NCBI GenBank assembly: GCA_030248135.1
Contig: JASANC010000922.1
Coordinates: 1-64,000 of the forward strand
From: Theristus sp. LFF4_11
Lineage: Eukaryota > Nematoda > Chromadorea > Monhysterida > Xyalidae
Reading direction: 5' to 3'
DNA length: 64,000 nt
Position 1 is the first letter of the stretch. Every line of letters begins with the position of its first letter. Position numbers and translations under genes: made by a program. The notes under the pieces were generated by a model. That model saw only the letters and a program-made list of their open reading frames with translations. It made no database searches and had not been told where the DNA came from. This document shows positions 51,269 through 64,000 of the stretch, one piece after another.

Positions 51269-54200
51269 TTATTCAAACGTGTGCATTTCTTGTTCCTTAT
51301 GTCTTGTCCGTTTTGGAACGTCGCTGTGTTTGTACGGAAGCATGATTGTTGTCGTGAACCCGCAGCGAATTTTCTAAAAATTCAAAAAATATTTAGCATC
51401 AAATGTCAATGTATTAGACTTCAGAACACAGAAATAAATTTGTTACTTTCAAGAAAAACGGTAACTTATTGCAAAACGAACAAACTCAATGAAAAAATTA
51501 CATTCATAAGTCCGGCCTCGGGACACTTGAACAGGAAATAGATTGCATAGCCTGGAATCATCAGCATCGATGCCAACGAGAGTATGGCGCCGAGTCCGAT
51601 TGCCCAATCCGGGTACGGTTCGTTCCACGGATATTTCAGTGGTTCGTGTTTTGCTACCAAAATGACGAATAGAACCTGAATTGTAAACAAATAATTTTCA
51701 TCATTAGCTCTCGTGGAGAATAAAAAAAATACTATTTTGTCAAACCAGATAATTTCGCTCACCACTAGCTGATTGGATGCAGGTAAGATCAGTTTTAATT
51801 CAAGCAAAATTTTCTGCTTTTAAGATTTTTTGATTGCTTTGCGTTAGCTAGCCTATTTATTGCCCCATTGTAGTTTTTTTGCAAAACGCTGCTAAAAAGA
51901 AAAACGTATTTTGAATTTCCCGCGTTGAATCTGATCTCCACATAGTAACAGCAAATCAGCAAACATTAGAAACTTCTGGTCCGACTGCAAAATACATGTC
52001 TAAAAGACGTTCAACAAATTGCATGAATGTGTTTGTACAAACGTAAAGACGTGGCGTACCGTGCAAGCGGCCGGTGAGCCGTACTTCCAGAGGAACATCC
52101 AGATGCGACTGGGTCTGAAGCCGAGCATGTCCTGCATTGCGTTCGCAACGCGCTCCGTGCCGAATCCCCACGAGAGACCAACGACCTCGAAGAACACAAC
52201 GAACAGCAACGCAATCCCCGACGGCCCGTAGTTGTCGACGAGAGTCAGCCAGAAATTTCCAGACTGAAACAACACACTAACATCATAGAAACAAACAATA
52301 ATGTGACAATGTTGCAGACTCTCGCTCAGCCGACTTACCTGGGTAACCATCGGAACTCCAAGGACGAAAAACACACCGCAAACGCAAAGCAAGAATATTT
52401 TCTTATGTTTGCGCAGAACTTGTGGGAACATGTCTTCGACAGCAGTGACAGCACCTTCCACCATGCACACCTGATTGCAGAGAAGGAGTTTGAAGCATGC
52501 GGCTACAAGTGTGCCTTTTCAAGTTTTTTTTGAAAAATAATTATCAAAGTAACCATTATAAAATGTGTAAATACAGTAAATAGTAAATAGTTAATACGTA
52601 CTTGACTGTCAATTCCGAGGATTGAGAGCATGATGAAGAACAGGCACGCCCAGACCTGCTTCAACGGAAGACTCGCAGCAACCTCCGGGTAAGCCAAGAA
52701 CGCCAGTCCGACTCCTAAAGTCGAATCAGGTGTTAAAAATGGCCTAATTGCTAAAACCGAAAATCAAAACCAACCTGGTTTCACAATATCTGCCACAGAT
52801 TTGCCAGCAATAGCAGACATATATCCAAGAATGGAGAAAACGACAAAACCGGCCAAGATCGACGTCGATCCGTTGATTACACACAACGTCATGGCATCAC
52901 TGAAAGAAGGCTGGTGTGAACGCGCGACGGCAGCAATTTGAAAAAAAACTAAATCTAAAATTCGAAAATCCATGAAAACTGCAAAATTTGAGCACTTATG
53001 CAAAAATAAAAAAGCGGGAAAAACAGGAAAGAATCCAAAATGTTGTTCACCGATAACAGTTATGGTTGTACTTGTTGTGGCTGCCCAGCGCAATCAGTGT
53101 GCCAAAACCAACGCCGTACGAATAGAAAACCTGTGTGCCAGCATCTCGCCACACCTGAGAAAAAAACAACCTGGAATGCGAACCACAAAGAAACACACAA
53201 AGAAACTGCTAATTGTGTTGCAAAAACATCTGACCAATCAGTCATGAGTAGGCGAGTTTATAATAATAAAATTCACAGCTGAGTTGATCCTGTACTGTGC
53301 AATGATTTGCAATGATTTTTTTAAATTCCTAGCGGTTACCGTACAGTGTCAAGTTTTTCTTTAAAATATGTGGTGCGGTGCGGAAAACAACGGTGATGAA
53401 AGTAAAACTATCGAAAAGATATGTATTTTTTAATATATGTATATACCGTGATTTCGGCGAGTTTGCTGAGCTGCGGTTTCAGATAATAAGCAATCCCATC
53501 TGCAGCACCCTCGAGCGTCACTCCGCGAATCAACAAGATCACAAGCAACACGTACGGACTCAACGCGCAGAAATACACAAACTGAAAACAATACTGTTGA
53601 GTCATAGGCAAAGCAACACAAACTGCTATGTAAGTTGCTTATGTTAATGGCAATGGAAACGGTTTGCTAGATCATCACGAGTTTGCGACGTTTGTTTGTT
53701 GGTGATCGCACCTTTCGTGCCTTCGTAATGCCCTTCCACAACGCAAAGTAGATGATCACCCAAACGATCACTTTCATGCCTAGCAGCTCCCACTGCATGC
53801 CGCCAATGTCACCGATGCTTTTCGTCGTCTGCAGCACACGATTTCTAAGTTGGTGAAGTTTTTATGTTATTTTGAAATGCGCAAATCAATACGATTTGTA
53901 ACTAATTAACTGCAGGTGTATTGTCAGTTTATGAGCAGCAGATGGGAATACAATTAAATACGCATATACTCAGCTTTTTTTGCGAGGTACCCTAGTCATT
54001 GCGACATACACTGTATTTCGCTTGTTTTTTCAACTTATTCCACGTTGGAACTGTCAACAAAGCAGACGTACTCCCAGTACTGTTCGACGGCTGTTTCACT
54101 GGTGCTGTTCAGTGCAGTCATGTTTGCCTCGATGGCATGCACCAGACTGACGTTCATATTTGGCGCAATGCACTGCGCGTTGTTCCACCAGTTGTCGCAC

Positions 54201-55977
54201 GTCTCCCATGGAAAGGTGACCGCAAACGAACTGAACAGATAGTAGAACGCCCAGGTCACTATGACGCAGTAGTACCACATACACATACATGCAATCACGA
54301 CGTTACCAAGGCCCACGCCTGCAATATAGAGAACGACATGCTCAACGGCTGCCATCTGCTGGTGTTGCACGTCGCTTAATTTCATTACGCAGTTAGTGCT
54401 CTAAACAGCTACATCTAACAGTTCACAGTTAGTCATGTTTTTTTAAAGAGACCTCAGCTTTTGAGCATCCACATCCTTAGAAGACCTTCAACGATTTCGG
54501 TCGTCGTGTGGCAGACATAAAAACTTAAAAATGTGAAAAGCGGGATAACTTAAAAACAAAACGGCATTTAGTTCACATGTACCTAACTATCGCCCTTTTC
54601 GCGCAACTGTGCTTCGTCTCTTTACCCCGCTTGTCATAAACGATTTACAAAACCTTAAAAATGCATCATGTTTGCGTTTTAAGTCCTTAAAATTTTTAAA
54701 TTCCTTTTTTACCTTTGAGAATCGGACAGATGTTCCAGACTTCGATGCCGCCCTTTTGCAGATGTTGACCGACGGTCACTTCCAATAGAAAGATCGGCAC
54801 TGCGCCGAGAGCCCAGAACATCAGATAAACCAATAGAAAGGTGCCTGCAGAGACCATCCAATTTCGATTTGCTATACAATGAGACATTATTTGTTTTCAG
54901 TCTATATAAACGAAAGCGCATCCGCACAAATGCCGTTGTCCCAGCCACTCACCGCCACCGTTTTTGAAGCAGAGATACGGAAACCGCCAAACATTGCCTG
55001 TAATCGTTTCGAAAGTGTACATGTAGTCAAAACTTTCGCAAACGTCAAAGCACAAACACGTCTATTTGATAACCATTTTGAGAGCAATTTTCTCACAAAT
55101 GATCAAAGTGCAAACCAACCGAGGCCAACGGCATACGCAATCATGGACATGAGAAAATCAAACTGTCCCTGCCAGACTCCTCTGTCGTCTTCATCACTGT
55201 CGTCCGAGCTTTCGGACGGAGTGTGTTCGTCTCGTATTTGCACCTGCAAACATACAGCCACCTGTCAGTCTGTCACAACAAGTGGGACTTGTGGCTTACA
55301 ATGAATGTCTACAATTGGGTGCCACACACACAGCGTTCGTTCTGATCTATAATCTTAAAAAACAAAGCACTCACACTCAATAATCTCAAAAATAAGCATT
55401 ATTTTTAGCAAGATGCTGACACAAGCTAACTTTATTGATGCCGTCGTCGAGCAGATGTCCCTTTTCGACCGTGTCCCGGTACGCCTCGGTCTCTTCGGCA
55501 TCCAACTCGCGATGCGGCTGCTTGGTTTGTGCTGCAGTGTCGCCTATGAAATAAACACAATAAGTAGAAAAGATGAAAGTGCAACAGTGCTGTTGTACAG
55601 TACGGCTGAATAAAGAAGGCAGTCCTTGTAATCGCCATCAAGGCGAGATCAGTCGCAAACTAGGAGCTGTCTTTTTCAAGAATGCCAAGATAATTCCGAA
55701 TCGTGTGTGCAAGGGAGAAGAATGAACAGAATGGCAGGAAGACTCAGTAAGTTTAAAAAACATGTGAAATTTAACACAAAATTAGGTTTCGGAACGTCTT
55801 TTTTCTTTCATTCAAATTTTGCGCGCTCCTTGCACCCTGAAAATGTTTTATAAAAATGTTTAATCAGCCATTCCCTACTACTGAAATTTGAAAAAAAGCG
55901 CAAAGCGGATAACCATTTGAACCTGGACTGTTGTTGCGAACGACTGGATACAGATGTGCGTCGTTCGTGGACGTCAT
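51269..55977 (-). CDS. SLC6 Na+/Cl- neurotransmitter transporter, copy B (GABA-transporter-like)
   Basis: Paralogue of the gene at 42676-45691. A small first exon (55977-55914, [13 protein letters not shown]) joins in phase to [20 protein letters not shown] near 55549, across an intron holding a family-3 MITE. An acidic tail ([13 protein letters not shown]) precedes TM1 ([25 protein letters not shown]). Then come [20 protein letters not shown]3 with [12 protein letters not shown], and an extracellular loop with glycosylation sites. TM6 is [22 protein letters not shown]8 [16 protein letters not shown], then [14 protein letters not shown] and [19 protein letters not shown] and [16 protein letters not shown] follow. 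The last exon (about 51370-51269) gives a basic tail ending KEQEMHTFE. The key unwound Gly residues and substrate-site Tyr are as in copy A, so similar substrates are expected. Confidence 0.9.
55596..55877. mobile_element. TA-flanked MITE, family 3, copy c (intronic)
   Basis: Ends TACAGTACGGCTGAATAAAG and TTTAATCAGCCATTCCCTA. The interior shares CAGTCGCAAACTAGGAGCTG and TGTGTGCAAGGGAGAAGAAT with the copies at 519-785 and 21157-21444. It lies in intron 1 of SLC6 copy B. Confidence 0.75.
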
Positions 55978-58505
55978 GCTGTGTGGATTTATCTGTCCTC
56001 CACGCGCTAAATCGCTATTTTTTTCTTTTATTATATATTGTAGTATATCTGCAATCATTCACGAAAAATAGTTGTTTGTGAGCATTTCAAAACCGCGAAA
56101 TTACCGTAATTTTACAACTGCGAAATATTGTTTCTGAACTGCTGATGAAAATGTGGTGAGCAATATACACCGTCACGATTGATCGATTGGCTTGTTTTTC
56201 AGGGTTTAAAAATTTTGAAAGAAGAATCACTTCCTTCTCATCTTCAGGAATTTCAGAGCAAAACATAAGAAAACAAAAAATGTGAGAATAATTTGAACCC
56301 CAACAACAGCTGTTTGTCTGAATGGTGGCCATAAAGCAAGATAGTTATTTTGAGTTTCTCCTTTTGGAGTTTTTTGCCAACTTGAGCAAACTTGGTGTTC
56401 CAACGGAACGCCATGAAAAGTACGGTAGAACGAAATGTGTCTTGGTATGTGTAATAGTAGTAATACTTGGAAATAGTAGAATGTGCCACTATCATTCAAT
56501 GAACCTAAACAGCGTAGACCTTTTTTAAATCAACAAACTGACAAGAATATTTTGAAATGTTGATGTACCAAATTGCCGAAAAGCACGTGATAACACCTTA
56601 GCACGTGATAACACCTAACAAATTAGAAAGACACAAAAAGTGAAAACATGAATTTAACAACTCTTGGCGTACAATTTACTGTACATTGAATAATCATAAA
56701 AGTGCAACAGTCCTGTGCAAAAAAAGTATTCACGTGCTTTTCTTGAATGCCAAAACGCAGCGCCAAAAAATGACTCGCTGAATTCATAGTCGGTGTTCTC
56801 TTACCGAAGGCCATAAATTATAGATGGCGCAAAATAAACCGATGCTGACAGCAGACAGCGAAATAATAAAATGGAAACGAAGATTTTGGCACATAATTCC
56901 GCGCATTTTTCAACGCTTGCACCTAGTTTTTTGCAATATTTCTTCCTGCTGCAATTTTATGCAAGCACTAGCATGCTGTTTTCACCGTTTCTGTCTATTT
57001 GAACAACGACCATATATTAAGGCAGAAAACATTGGCTTAGGTGCGCCATATTTTTGCGCAACACAAACTGTTGGAGAAACGCACACAATTAAACATGCGT
57101 TATTGCATGTATAATTTAGTTTTGCACTGCAGTGTATAACGCCACTGAGTGTTTTTAAACTGACCATATAAAACAACATAACTTTTTATCTTGTCTTTGC
57201 TTGAAGGCTGGCTCTCAGGTTTGTATGACCACTAAAGCACATCACGCGCTCTCACCAGCAACCAACCACTCACGCAACTACATACAAAAGGGTGTTCAAA
57301 AAATGTATGCATAAAGTTTCTCAAAACTAAAACGAGCAAACTAAAAACAGCAAAACTAAATATGCTTGGGTTGGGATTACGGCTACGCAAAAATGCGTGA
57401 AAACGCTAGTTTAACATCAGTTATTGCTTTGTGGGGGGGGGGAGCTGCGGATTGACCTCGCAAGTGAATTTTTGGCACTGTGAGGTCTGGCGACTTGCCG
57501 AACTGACGATCCCCGAGTCGGCGTGCGGGCGGAAGCATAAAAAAACAGTGTCCAGCACTCTCGGTGTCAGTCCGCAGCACGTGAAGCAGCAACTGGCGTT
57601 GAACAAAACTTGGTGTCATTGAACGTTTTTACGTGAACAATCCAATACTTGAATTAGACGCGCAGAGGCAGCGAATGACGCTGCAGCTAAAGGAAGCGTA
57701 CCAAAGAAATCGTGCGCGGGCAGTGGCACCCACGGAGGCATGGCCGTATATTTGTCAAAATGGTGAATTTATGTGCGCCGGAATCAACGACATTTTTTCA
57801 TTGGTCTTGCACTTATTGTTCTTGAACACGACGAAATGAAGGAAAACGAAGCGCGGTAATAAAACAAATGCACCGAAAGCGTATTGGTGGTTTTTCCGGG
57901 ACTGTCAAACTGCTGATAAGATAATAGTGCCATAGAATACAGCAAACAAACTTATGCAACGTGTTTGGGTTGCAAGTTTTGTGACAGCGTTTTCGTAAGT
58001 TTAACAAAACACTGCACTATTTACACCCGACCCGAGAGACATGATGTCAACAGTTTTAATGGTTTCTTCATTAAAAAAAACAAGTTCAAACTTGTTTTCG
58101 TCCAATACTTTGTGACAACATTGTACTGCAGAGTTGCACCAAGTTGCTTGGCCCGCGACCGACGAAAAACAAAAAAACCGGCTTACCACACGGTCAACGG
58201 GACTAATCTTCCAATAAGCCTACATCAACACCTCTGAGGATCAAAACGAAAAGGAAAATTCGCTGATTACCATCATATTTTAGTTGGCTTTTAGCGAACG
58301 GTGTTTTAAAATTGAAAAAACTGGATAAAACCGCAAATACTGGTTGCTGGGTCGGGTCGACACGAGAGATGCAACAAAAAATGGAGGCGTTGGAAAGTGC
58401 ATTAAGAAGGGAATATCATACTCAAGAAAAACGCGAGTGAAACGCAGCGCGTGAGAAAACAAAATAGACAGCCGAACAAAACTAAGCTGAACATCCATGC
58501 AAGCA
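55978..58505. other. Mostly empty stretch with two coding-like islands at 57.4-57.8 kb
   Basis: At 57421-57606 a GC-richer island is open on both strands. At 57650-57770 (+) a short run reads LDAQRQRMTLQLKEAYQRNR then ARAVAPTEAWPYIC, which has helical, coding-like codon use. Neither matches a family I know and no flanking exons are clear. They may be relic exons or transposon fragments. Confidence 0.3.
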
Positions 58506-58849
58506 TACACGGTGGACCAAAAGTTAGATAAAGGATTAAAAATGCAAATTTAGACCGATTCGGTTGTTTGTTTCTCTTTTTATTAATTTACATTTTATTC
58601 AAACTAAAACAAAACAACCAAACATACAAACAACCGCTGATTTGTCTTGTTTGCTGCTGTAGTGTGTGAAGTTGGAGTGCAGTGAAATCTTGACACAATC
58701 TTCAACCTTGGCGAGCGACGACGAATAGAATTTTGCCCCGCATAAGGGTTGAAAAACATTGCCAGCTGGTGGTCTTTCGGCTAAAAAGGCTAATTACAGG
58801 GTTACTGCAAACTGTGACGCATAAAGTTTACTCTTCTGGGCACCCTGTA
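58506..58849. mobile_element. Degenerate mariner-like MITE
   Basis: The left end TACACGGTGGACCAAAAGTTAG and the reverse complement of the right end, TACAGGGTGCCCAGAAGAGT, share about two thirds of their bases and both carry TA. The ends resemble those of the element at 30438-31336. The assignment is tentative. Confidence 0.35.
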
Positions 58850-61819
58850 TTTATTTATTTATGTAAGCTCAGAAGGCAGAAAAGCTGAAACGGGTTTTTT
58901 TCTTCAATCGTGCAGTAGAAGCACCGAATTCAGCTATCTTTATCTGCGTCTGCGTGTTTTGTAATCTGAAAATATTGCGCTGGTTTTGTGATGCAACGAA
59001 AACGTGATCAGCAGAATTAAGATCAGCATGCGGAAACTGAATAAGTCAAAAACAAAACACCGTAATGATGTACTCGGATATGATACAGAACATGAAAACA
59101 AAAACGGTGGATACACAAACTTTTAAAAGTTTTGCTTTCTCAAATGTCTCTCCGCAAAAGCATGAACTTGCAGACGCTTCTCTTTCTCGTCCAAACAAAA
59201 TATGGAAACATAAAAAAGTTCCCGGTAATCCAGTGATCACAGCATTTATTTGTCTGCCACAAAAGTTCCCGTTGTAACGCAATTTTCGGCGTTTTTTGCA
59301 ACATTACCAATTTTCAACTGACGGTGTGAAACATTTCAGGCTGTAGAAATAGCAACTGGTAAGAGTAGCACGCATATCGGATTTTCACACTGGAGAAACG
59401 GTTCGGTTAAAGTATCCATTTCTCTCCACGCATTTATCAAGATTTGCAAAACGGAGCAGGGTAACCGAAACGCAAATACAAAAAGTAGGGTACATACATA
59501 TGTACAAATACTGAACTTCAAAATGTGCTGTTAGTTACCGTGAAAAGCATGAAGTATAGTTTTTTGTCCATTATTAACTTTCTTATTAATCGTGTCGTAA
59601 TGTGCAATTGTGCAGACAGGGAAATTATTTCACGGCTGCGAGGCAGTTTGAGCAGTCAGTCAGCAACACTGAACGTAATCTGACGGGAGATTTGTGCAAG
59701 AAAGATTCCAAAAAACTGTTCAGATTCTTTTTTAAACAAAATAAAATCACTGTTAATTCATATTCGGACAACGTGCTAGCGCGAAACAGCGCGTTCAGTT
59801 TCAGCTGTGAGTCTCTTCCACACATCATTCAACATTATTCCGCCTCCTTCGCTTGAAAAGATAATACATGTTTAGTATCAGCGAACATGTTTATGACAAA
59901 AATTCACGAGACTTTATTCGTGTTTTTCCGAACGCCAACAAGTGTTTAAACGCCAAAATATTTTTTTATTATCATGCTTACATTTACGCTTTTTTCTCGC
60001 TGGGCAAAGTAAGTGGTGCTTTTACAGGATTTATCTTAAAACAGCAATTTTTAAAAACCCGTAAAAATGAATGGGAAATACGAATGTAATGTTGGAAATG
60101 ACGGCACTGTGCGAATACTTTATCAACGTACTGTGGGCAATAATCATGAAAAATCAGAAATTGCAAATAAATGGATCCCACAAGACGAGATAATTGATCC
60201 CGTTTAATTTTCAATAGCAGTATACAAAATACAAATTCAGATTTACTTCGTCAAACTCGATAAATTGGAAATTGTTTTTAGGCAACCTCTATTTTTCAAA
60301 TAACAACCTAGGTGTACATTGCACTTTCAACGTTGAAACAAAATGTACACCTGTGTGTTTCACAAAATCGTAAACGGCACTTTGGCAAACAAAGCGAAAA
60401 ACAAACAGCAACGGCAATGCTCTTCAATTCACGAAAGCGCGAATTAGTTACTGTTAAGCTAAACTGAAGTTTCGTAACTGAAACTGGCGGCTGAATTATG
60501 ATATGGAGGAAGTTCAAAACAGTAGTGCTATTGTTACGCTGAGAAAAATGATTTTTCACTGTTCTGGTGGACCTTTGTTTAATCAAAGACGGAAGAATTT
60601 TGCGTTTAACATGCGCCAAAGTGTATAATTCAACAAACATGCAATTTGATCAACAATTTGCACTATCTTCGTATAAAAGAAACTTAAATACAACCTTCCT
60701 GTTTCTCTAATCCGAAGCACTTGAGACATTGCTATCAATGTGGAAATATTAAAAACGTAACAAAGTACTGTCTACATACAGTATGTGACCAAACAATGGT
60801 TTTACAATGCAAGCTTTTAGTCTGCAATGCAACTACGATAAGACGCTTTGTTGTCAGAGTTTTTTTTTGAAAACATGATGGCCGGACGCGGGAGCTTTTT
60901 TTGTTGTTCACAAAAAAAACTGTGGATAATTTCACGTGCGAACAAACTGTACCCTTCTGCGATCGCTGCGTTCTGCGCATTTTTCAGCCAACTGGCAGCT
61001 CGCCACCTGTCTATGGTCTCAAAAATTGGCGACGCTCAACCATATTTCAGGTGAACATGCCGGCTAAATGGGGAAAAGTTTTCAATTGGCAATAAGCCCC
61101 ACTCGGCTACGCCTCATTGTGTGCGTTATCGCCTCTGCGCAAAGCTGTCAGTTGCTGAAAATTCCGCGTAACATCATTCATGTGTCCAACGCATATGAAG
61201 CCAATTCCAAACAATTCGACCACGAACACAGAGTATGATCGCATGCGTTCATCTCACACGGGCACACGACAAAATTCTAGTCAAAAAATTTTAAGCAATA
61301 AGCGCGCAGCAATTATTGTGCGTTCTGCGTTGCTTTATATGAACGAAAAGCACTGCCAAAAAGTATGACTGTGAAATCAGCGTGGACAGCAAAATTTAAG
61401 CAGACACAGAAAACATTGGTCTCGTATGGTAGACTGCTGGCTGACGAGCCACCTAGCGGCTGGATGTATTTGTGAAGTTCAACCGGGGAGACAAAAAATG
61501 TTTGTCGCCAAACAGGCGTCCACGCGCATCTGAGCTTTTTACGCGCCAACATTCACTTTTATGTTTTCTGATGCCGCCGATCAGCGATTTCTCAGACATT
61601 TTTTCTTTTTTTCCTGCTGTGAAATATGTGCTGCGCTCATAATGACACACTTGAGCTATATAGCTGTGTTCTGACGTTGACGCTTGTTTGTGGTGACTGA
61701 CCGGTTTTCTGACGATGTGATTTGAAATGAACAGCTGAGTTGTTTGTTGCCGAAAACCTTTCAAACTTGAAACATAATAATCCTATAGCAAAACTGGTCA
61801 AGACATGCAGTCTAACTCG
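58850..61819. other. Gene-poor stretch, nothing supported
   Basis: AT-rich sequence with scattered open frames under 85 codons. None shows a domain, a membrane segment or splice-linked continuation. A Cys-rich frame near 60901-61095 (CEQTVPFCDRC) has no further support. Confidence 0.4.
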
Positions 61820-61930
61820 GTAACTCTCCAACTATCTGATTGGTGGGTGATCACGTGATGCATGCATTCTGTGCAATGCAAACCAAACTCCGCCTCTATA
61901 GCAATTCATGCACAGAATGGACTGTAGAAC
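61820..61930. mobile_element. CACGTG-palindrome MITE, copy c (right arm truncated)
   Basis: The left arm CTGATTGGTGGGTGATCACGTGATGCATGCATTCTGTGCA-like (61835-61874) matches the copies at 12192-12335 and 15085-15218. The right arm is cut to TGCACAGAATG. Non-coding. Confidence 0.6.
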
Positions 61931-64000
61931 AAAATGAACATTTTTTGTGGTTATGACGCAGAATCAGACACGTCAAACAGGAGTTTGAGATTGAAACTTT
62001 ATGATGTTGTGCACTTTGACTTCATCGATTCATTCACACTTCAAATCGGACGTATAGTACATGTAGCTATTGTCAGCTTAACGCCGTTTAAAATGAAGCA
62101 TTTCAAGCATTATTTTTTATTAAAAACGATACGTAAATAAAGAAAAAGTGGCGAGCTTGGCTGCATCTGCAACCAACAACCGTTCTAAAATTCTTCTGTG
62201 TTCGAGAGAGAACAACGTTTTTCATTTGAACGTCACTAATGCAGCTCCAGTGTGGGATGAACAAAACTGGAGCCTCTTTTCTCTTAGTTTTGTGATACAT
62301 ATAAAGCTGTGTGGTTGTAAAACGTTACAAAAGATTTTGCTGCAATGTGTTTCGTTTCACGTTGAAAAACGTAAAAACATTTTTGCCAACACCGTTCATT
62401 GAGTAAAAGATGAATGAACTGAACGCGGAGAAGTGACCATTTTGCAACCACAATTTTTACCAGCCTCTTCAAAACTGGTTGAAACAGTTCAGCAAGCAAT
62501 GTAACTTGTTTGATTTTGCTTTGTGGTCAACGTTCAATGGCTAGCTCCAGAGTTGGTAGCTTACTCAGAACACAAACGAGTGGTGACCGGTTTTTGTCTG
62601 TGTTGACAATTAAAAAAATGTTGCGTTATGTATATTTTACCACCATTAAAACTGTGAAATCCGTATGATCTTGTGGAATTTGTATGTACTACATTGATTC
62701 ATGTTGCATTTACAGTCGCAGCTAATGTCCCGTGTATGAAAGCGCTGGAAAAGCAACGAACTGCAAATGGCAGCCTCAGAAAAAGTGGCAACACGCCATG
62801 TCTGTACGGGTGCCGCCAGACACATCGTTGCACATTTTGCAAGAATCAGCATGAATTTTTGTGTCAGATTGATGTGTTTATATATTCAGATTCAACAACC
62901 AGTTGGCAGCATCGAAGTGCATGTGCGTTTACGTTTTGTCTTCTTACAGAACAATTTCACATGTAATTTTTGAATGCACACACACTGCAATAGAGCTCGA
63001 AACGGACACGAACAAACGGAAATATTGGCTAATATTTCATTTAGACACGCACGCACGCCAGCGCCAAGCCGAACACACCATGTGCCATGGCAGACCCAAT
63101 TTCTCAACTTTTTCGCACGTCTAGATCTCGGTTTTCGTTTTTCGTCGGAACTGTTTTTTGCTCCTACACTTGCTTCGAAGCTGGGCGCGATACCTTCAGT
63201 TCGCCTAAAAAGCCCATCCTGGCCTGGCCTGCATGTCGGGTGTGTGATCTTTCACTCTCAACTGCCACCGGCGGCTTTTACAGCGTTCGCGCAATAGAAA
63301 GCGCATGATTCAAGTTGACCGAGCGGCACACCAACAAAATCTTGTCACAGACGCATTTTATTTCATTGTTGTTGCTGCGGTATGGTTCCGACAGCAATTG
63401 CAACCGACACACATTAAACGCATTGAACACATTGAACGAGCAAGCGAACACACGCACTGAATGACCCAGCAAATGTGCTAACAACATTATTCAAAAGTGC
63501 TGCACCAAGTCAAGCGCGTCAGTGTGCGATTTCTGTGTTTGAAACAACGCGCCGCCCCGCGCACAAGACAGCTGGCAATAAGACATATAAGATGTATGTG
63601 CGTGTGTGTGTGTCCGTGTCGAATCAGTGAATGCCGATGCCCTCAATGCTGATGAGCGCCAAAAAAGCCGAAACTAAACTACTCTCGTAGATACAGTGTC
63701 CCTGCAGAGATGCACTTGATTGTGCATTTGTACGCGCGCGCGCACGTGTCCTCTCGTGTTCTCATGTTTGATGTGTGAGATAAAGCGCGTTACACGGCCG
63801 CGCATGCTAATATGCATGCCAATATGCTCATAAACACGCCGCCGCCGCTTCGCTTGCCTTTTCAACTCCGCATGCGCTCCGGCGTGTTTCAATGCATTCA
63901 CGTTTTGAAAATCGAATTATTCATGTGCGCTCACTGGCTGTACTGGCTGAAACGCGAATCTCCGTCGTCGTGTGTGACTCGGACTAGAAAAAAGACCGCT
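61931..64000. other. Right end of window, no gene supported
   Basis: The last kilobase becomes GC-richer with alternating purine-pyrimidine runs (GTGTGTGTGTG near 63600, CGCGCGCGCACG near 63735), which could mark the approach to another gene. No coding exon can be defended. Confidence 0.4.

Overview
The window is eukaryotic nuclear DNA from an invertebrate animal. Genes are split into many short exons by mostly small GT-AG introns, and the proteins are animal types: neurotransmitter-type SLC6 transporters, a Cys-loop receptor, a neuroglobin-like globin and an iduronate-2-sulfatase. The set would suit a nematode or a nearby lineage, but nothing visible fixes the phylum. I could not run any search, so family calls rest on motifs read by eye and exon borders on splice sites plus reading phase.

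Layout. 0-10 kb (+): a tandem pair of EXD3/Mut-7/Nibbler-type 3'-5' exonucleases. The first keeps the exonuclease and Mut7-C domains but carries two apparent lesions. The second keeps the N-terminal and exonuclease domains but has no Mut7-C. 10.8-15.5 kb (-): an SLC38A9-type lysosomal amino-acid transporter. 15.5-19.5 kb: two adjacent transposon-derived elements in otherwise empty sequence. 19.5-25.8 kb (-): iduronate-2-sulfatase, with an extended globin gene (+) nested in one intron and another intron that looks like a captured transposon. 26.0-29.0 kb (-): a GABA/glycine-type Cys-loop channel subunit with a cation-type selectivity filter. 31.6-34.9 kb (-): a twelve-finger C2H2 protein. 36.8-39.8 kb (+): fidgetin-like AAA ATPase (FIGNL1 type). 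41.2-42.4 kb (+): a BAR-domain-only protein. 42.7-45.7 and 51.3-56.0 kb (-): two related SLC6 transporters. 56-64 kb: no gene I can support.

The non-coding space is full of short non-autonomous DNA transposons. At least seven families are visible: a 790-bp foldback element flanked by TA, a G-rich hAT-like element with an 8-bp target duplication, a 270-290-bp element (three copies, all in introns), a Harbinger-like element with a TTA duplication, a CACGTG palindrome family, a mariner-like TACAGGGTGGGCC element, and a 160-bp element that forms an intron exactly. Long poly-G tracts occur at 4.3 and 8.3-8.6 kb.

The genes do not form one pathway. They are independent housekeeping and neuronal genes: small-RNA 3' trimming or silencing (EXD3), nutrient sensing (SLC38A9), glycosaminoglycan breakdown (IDS), recombination (FIGNL1), membrane curvature (BAR) and neurotransmission (channel, SLC6 pair).
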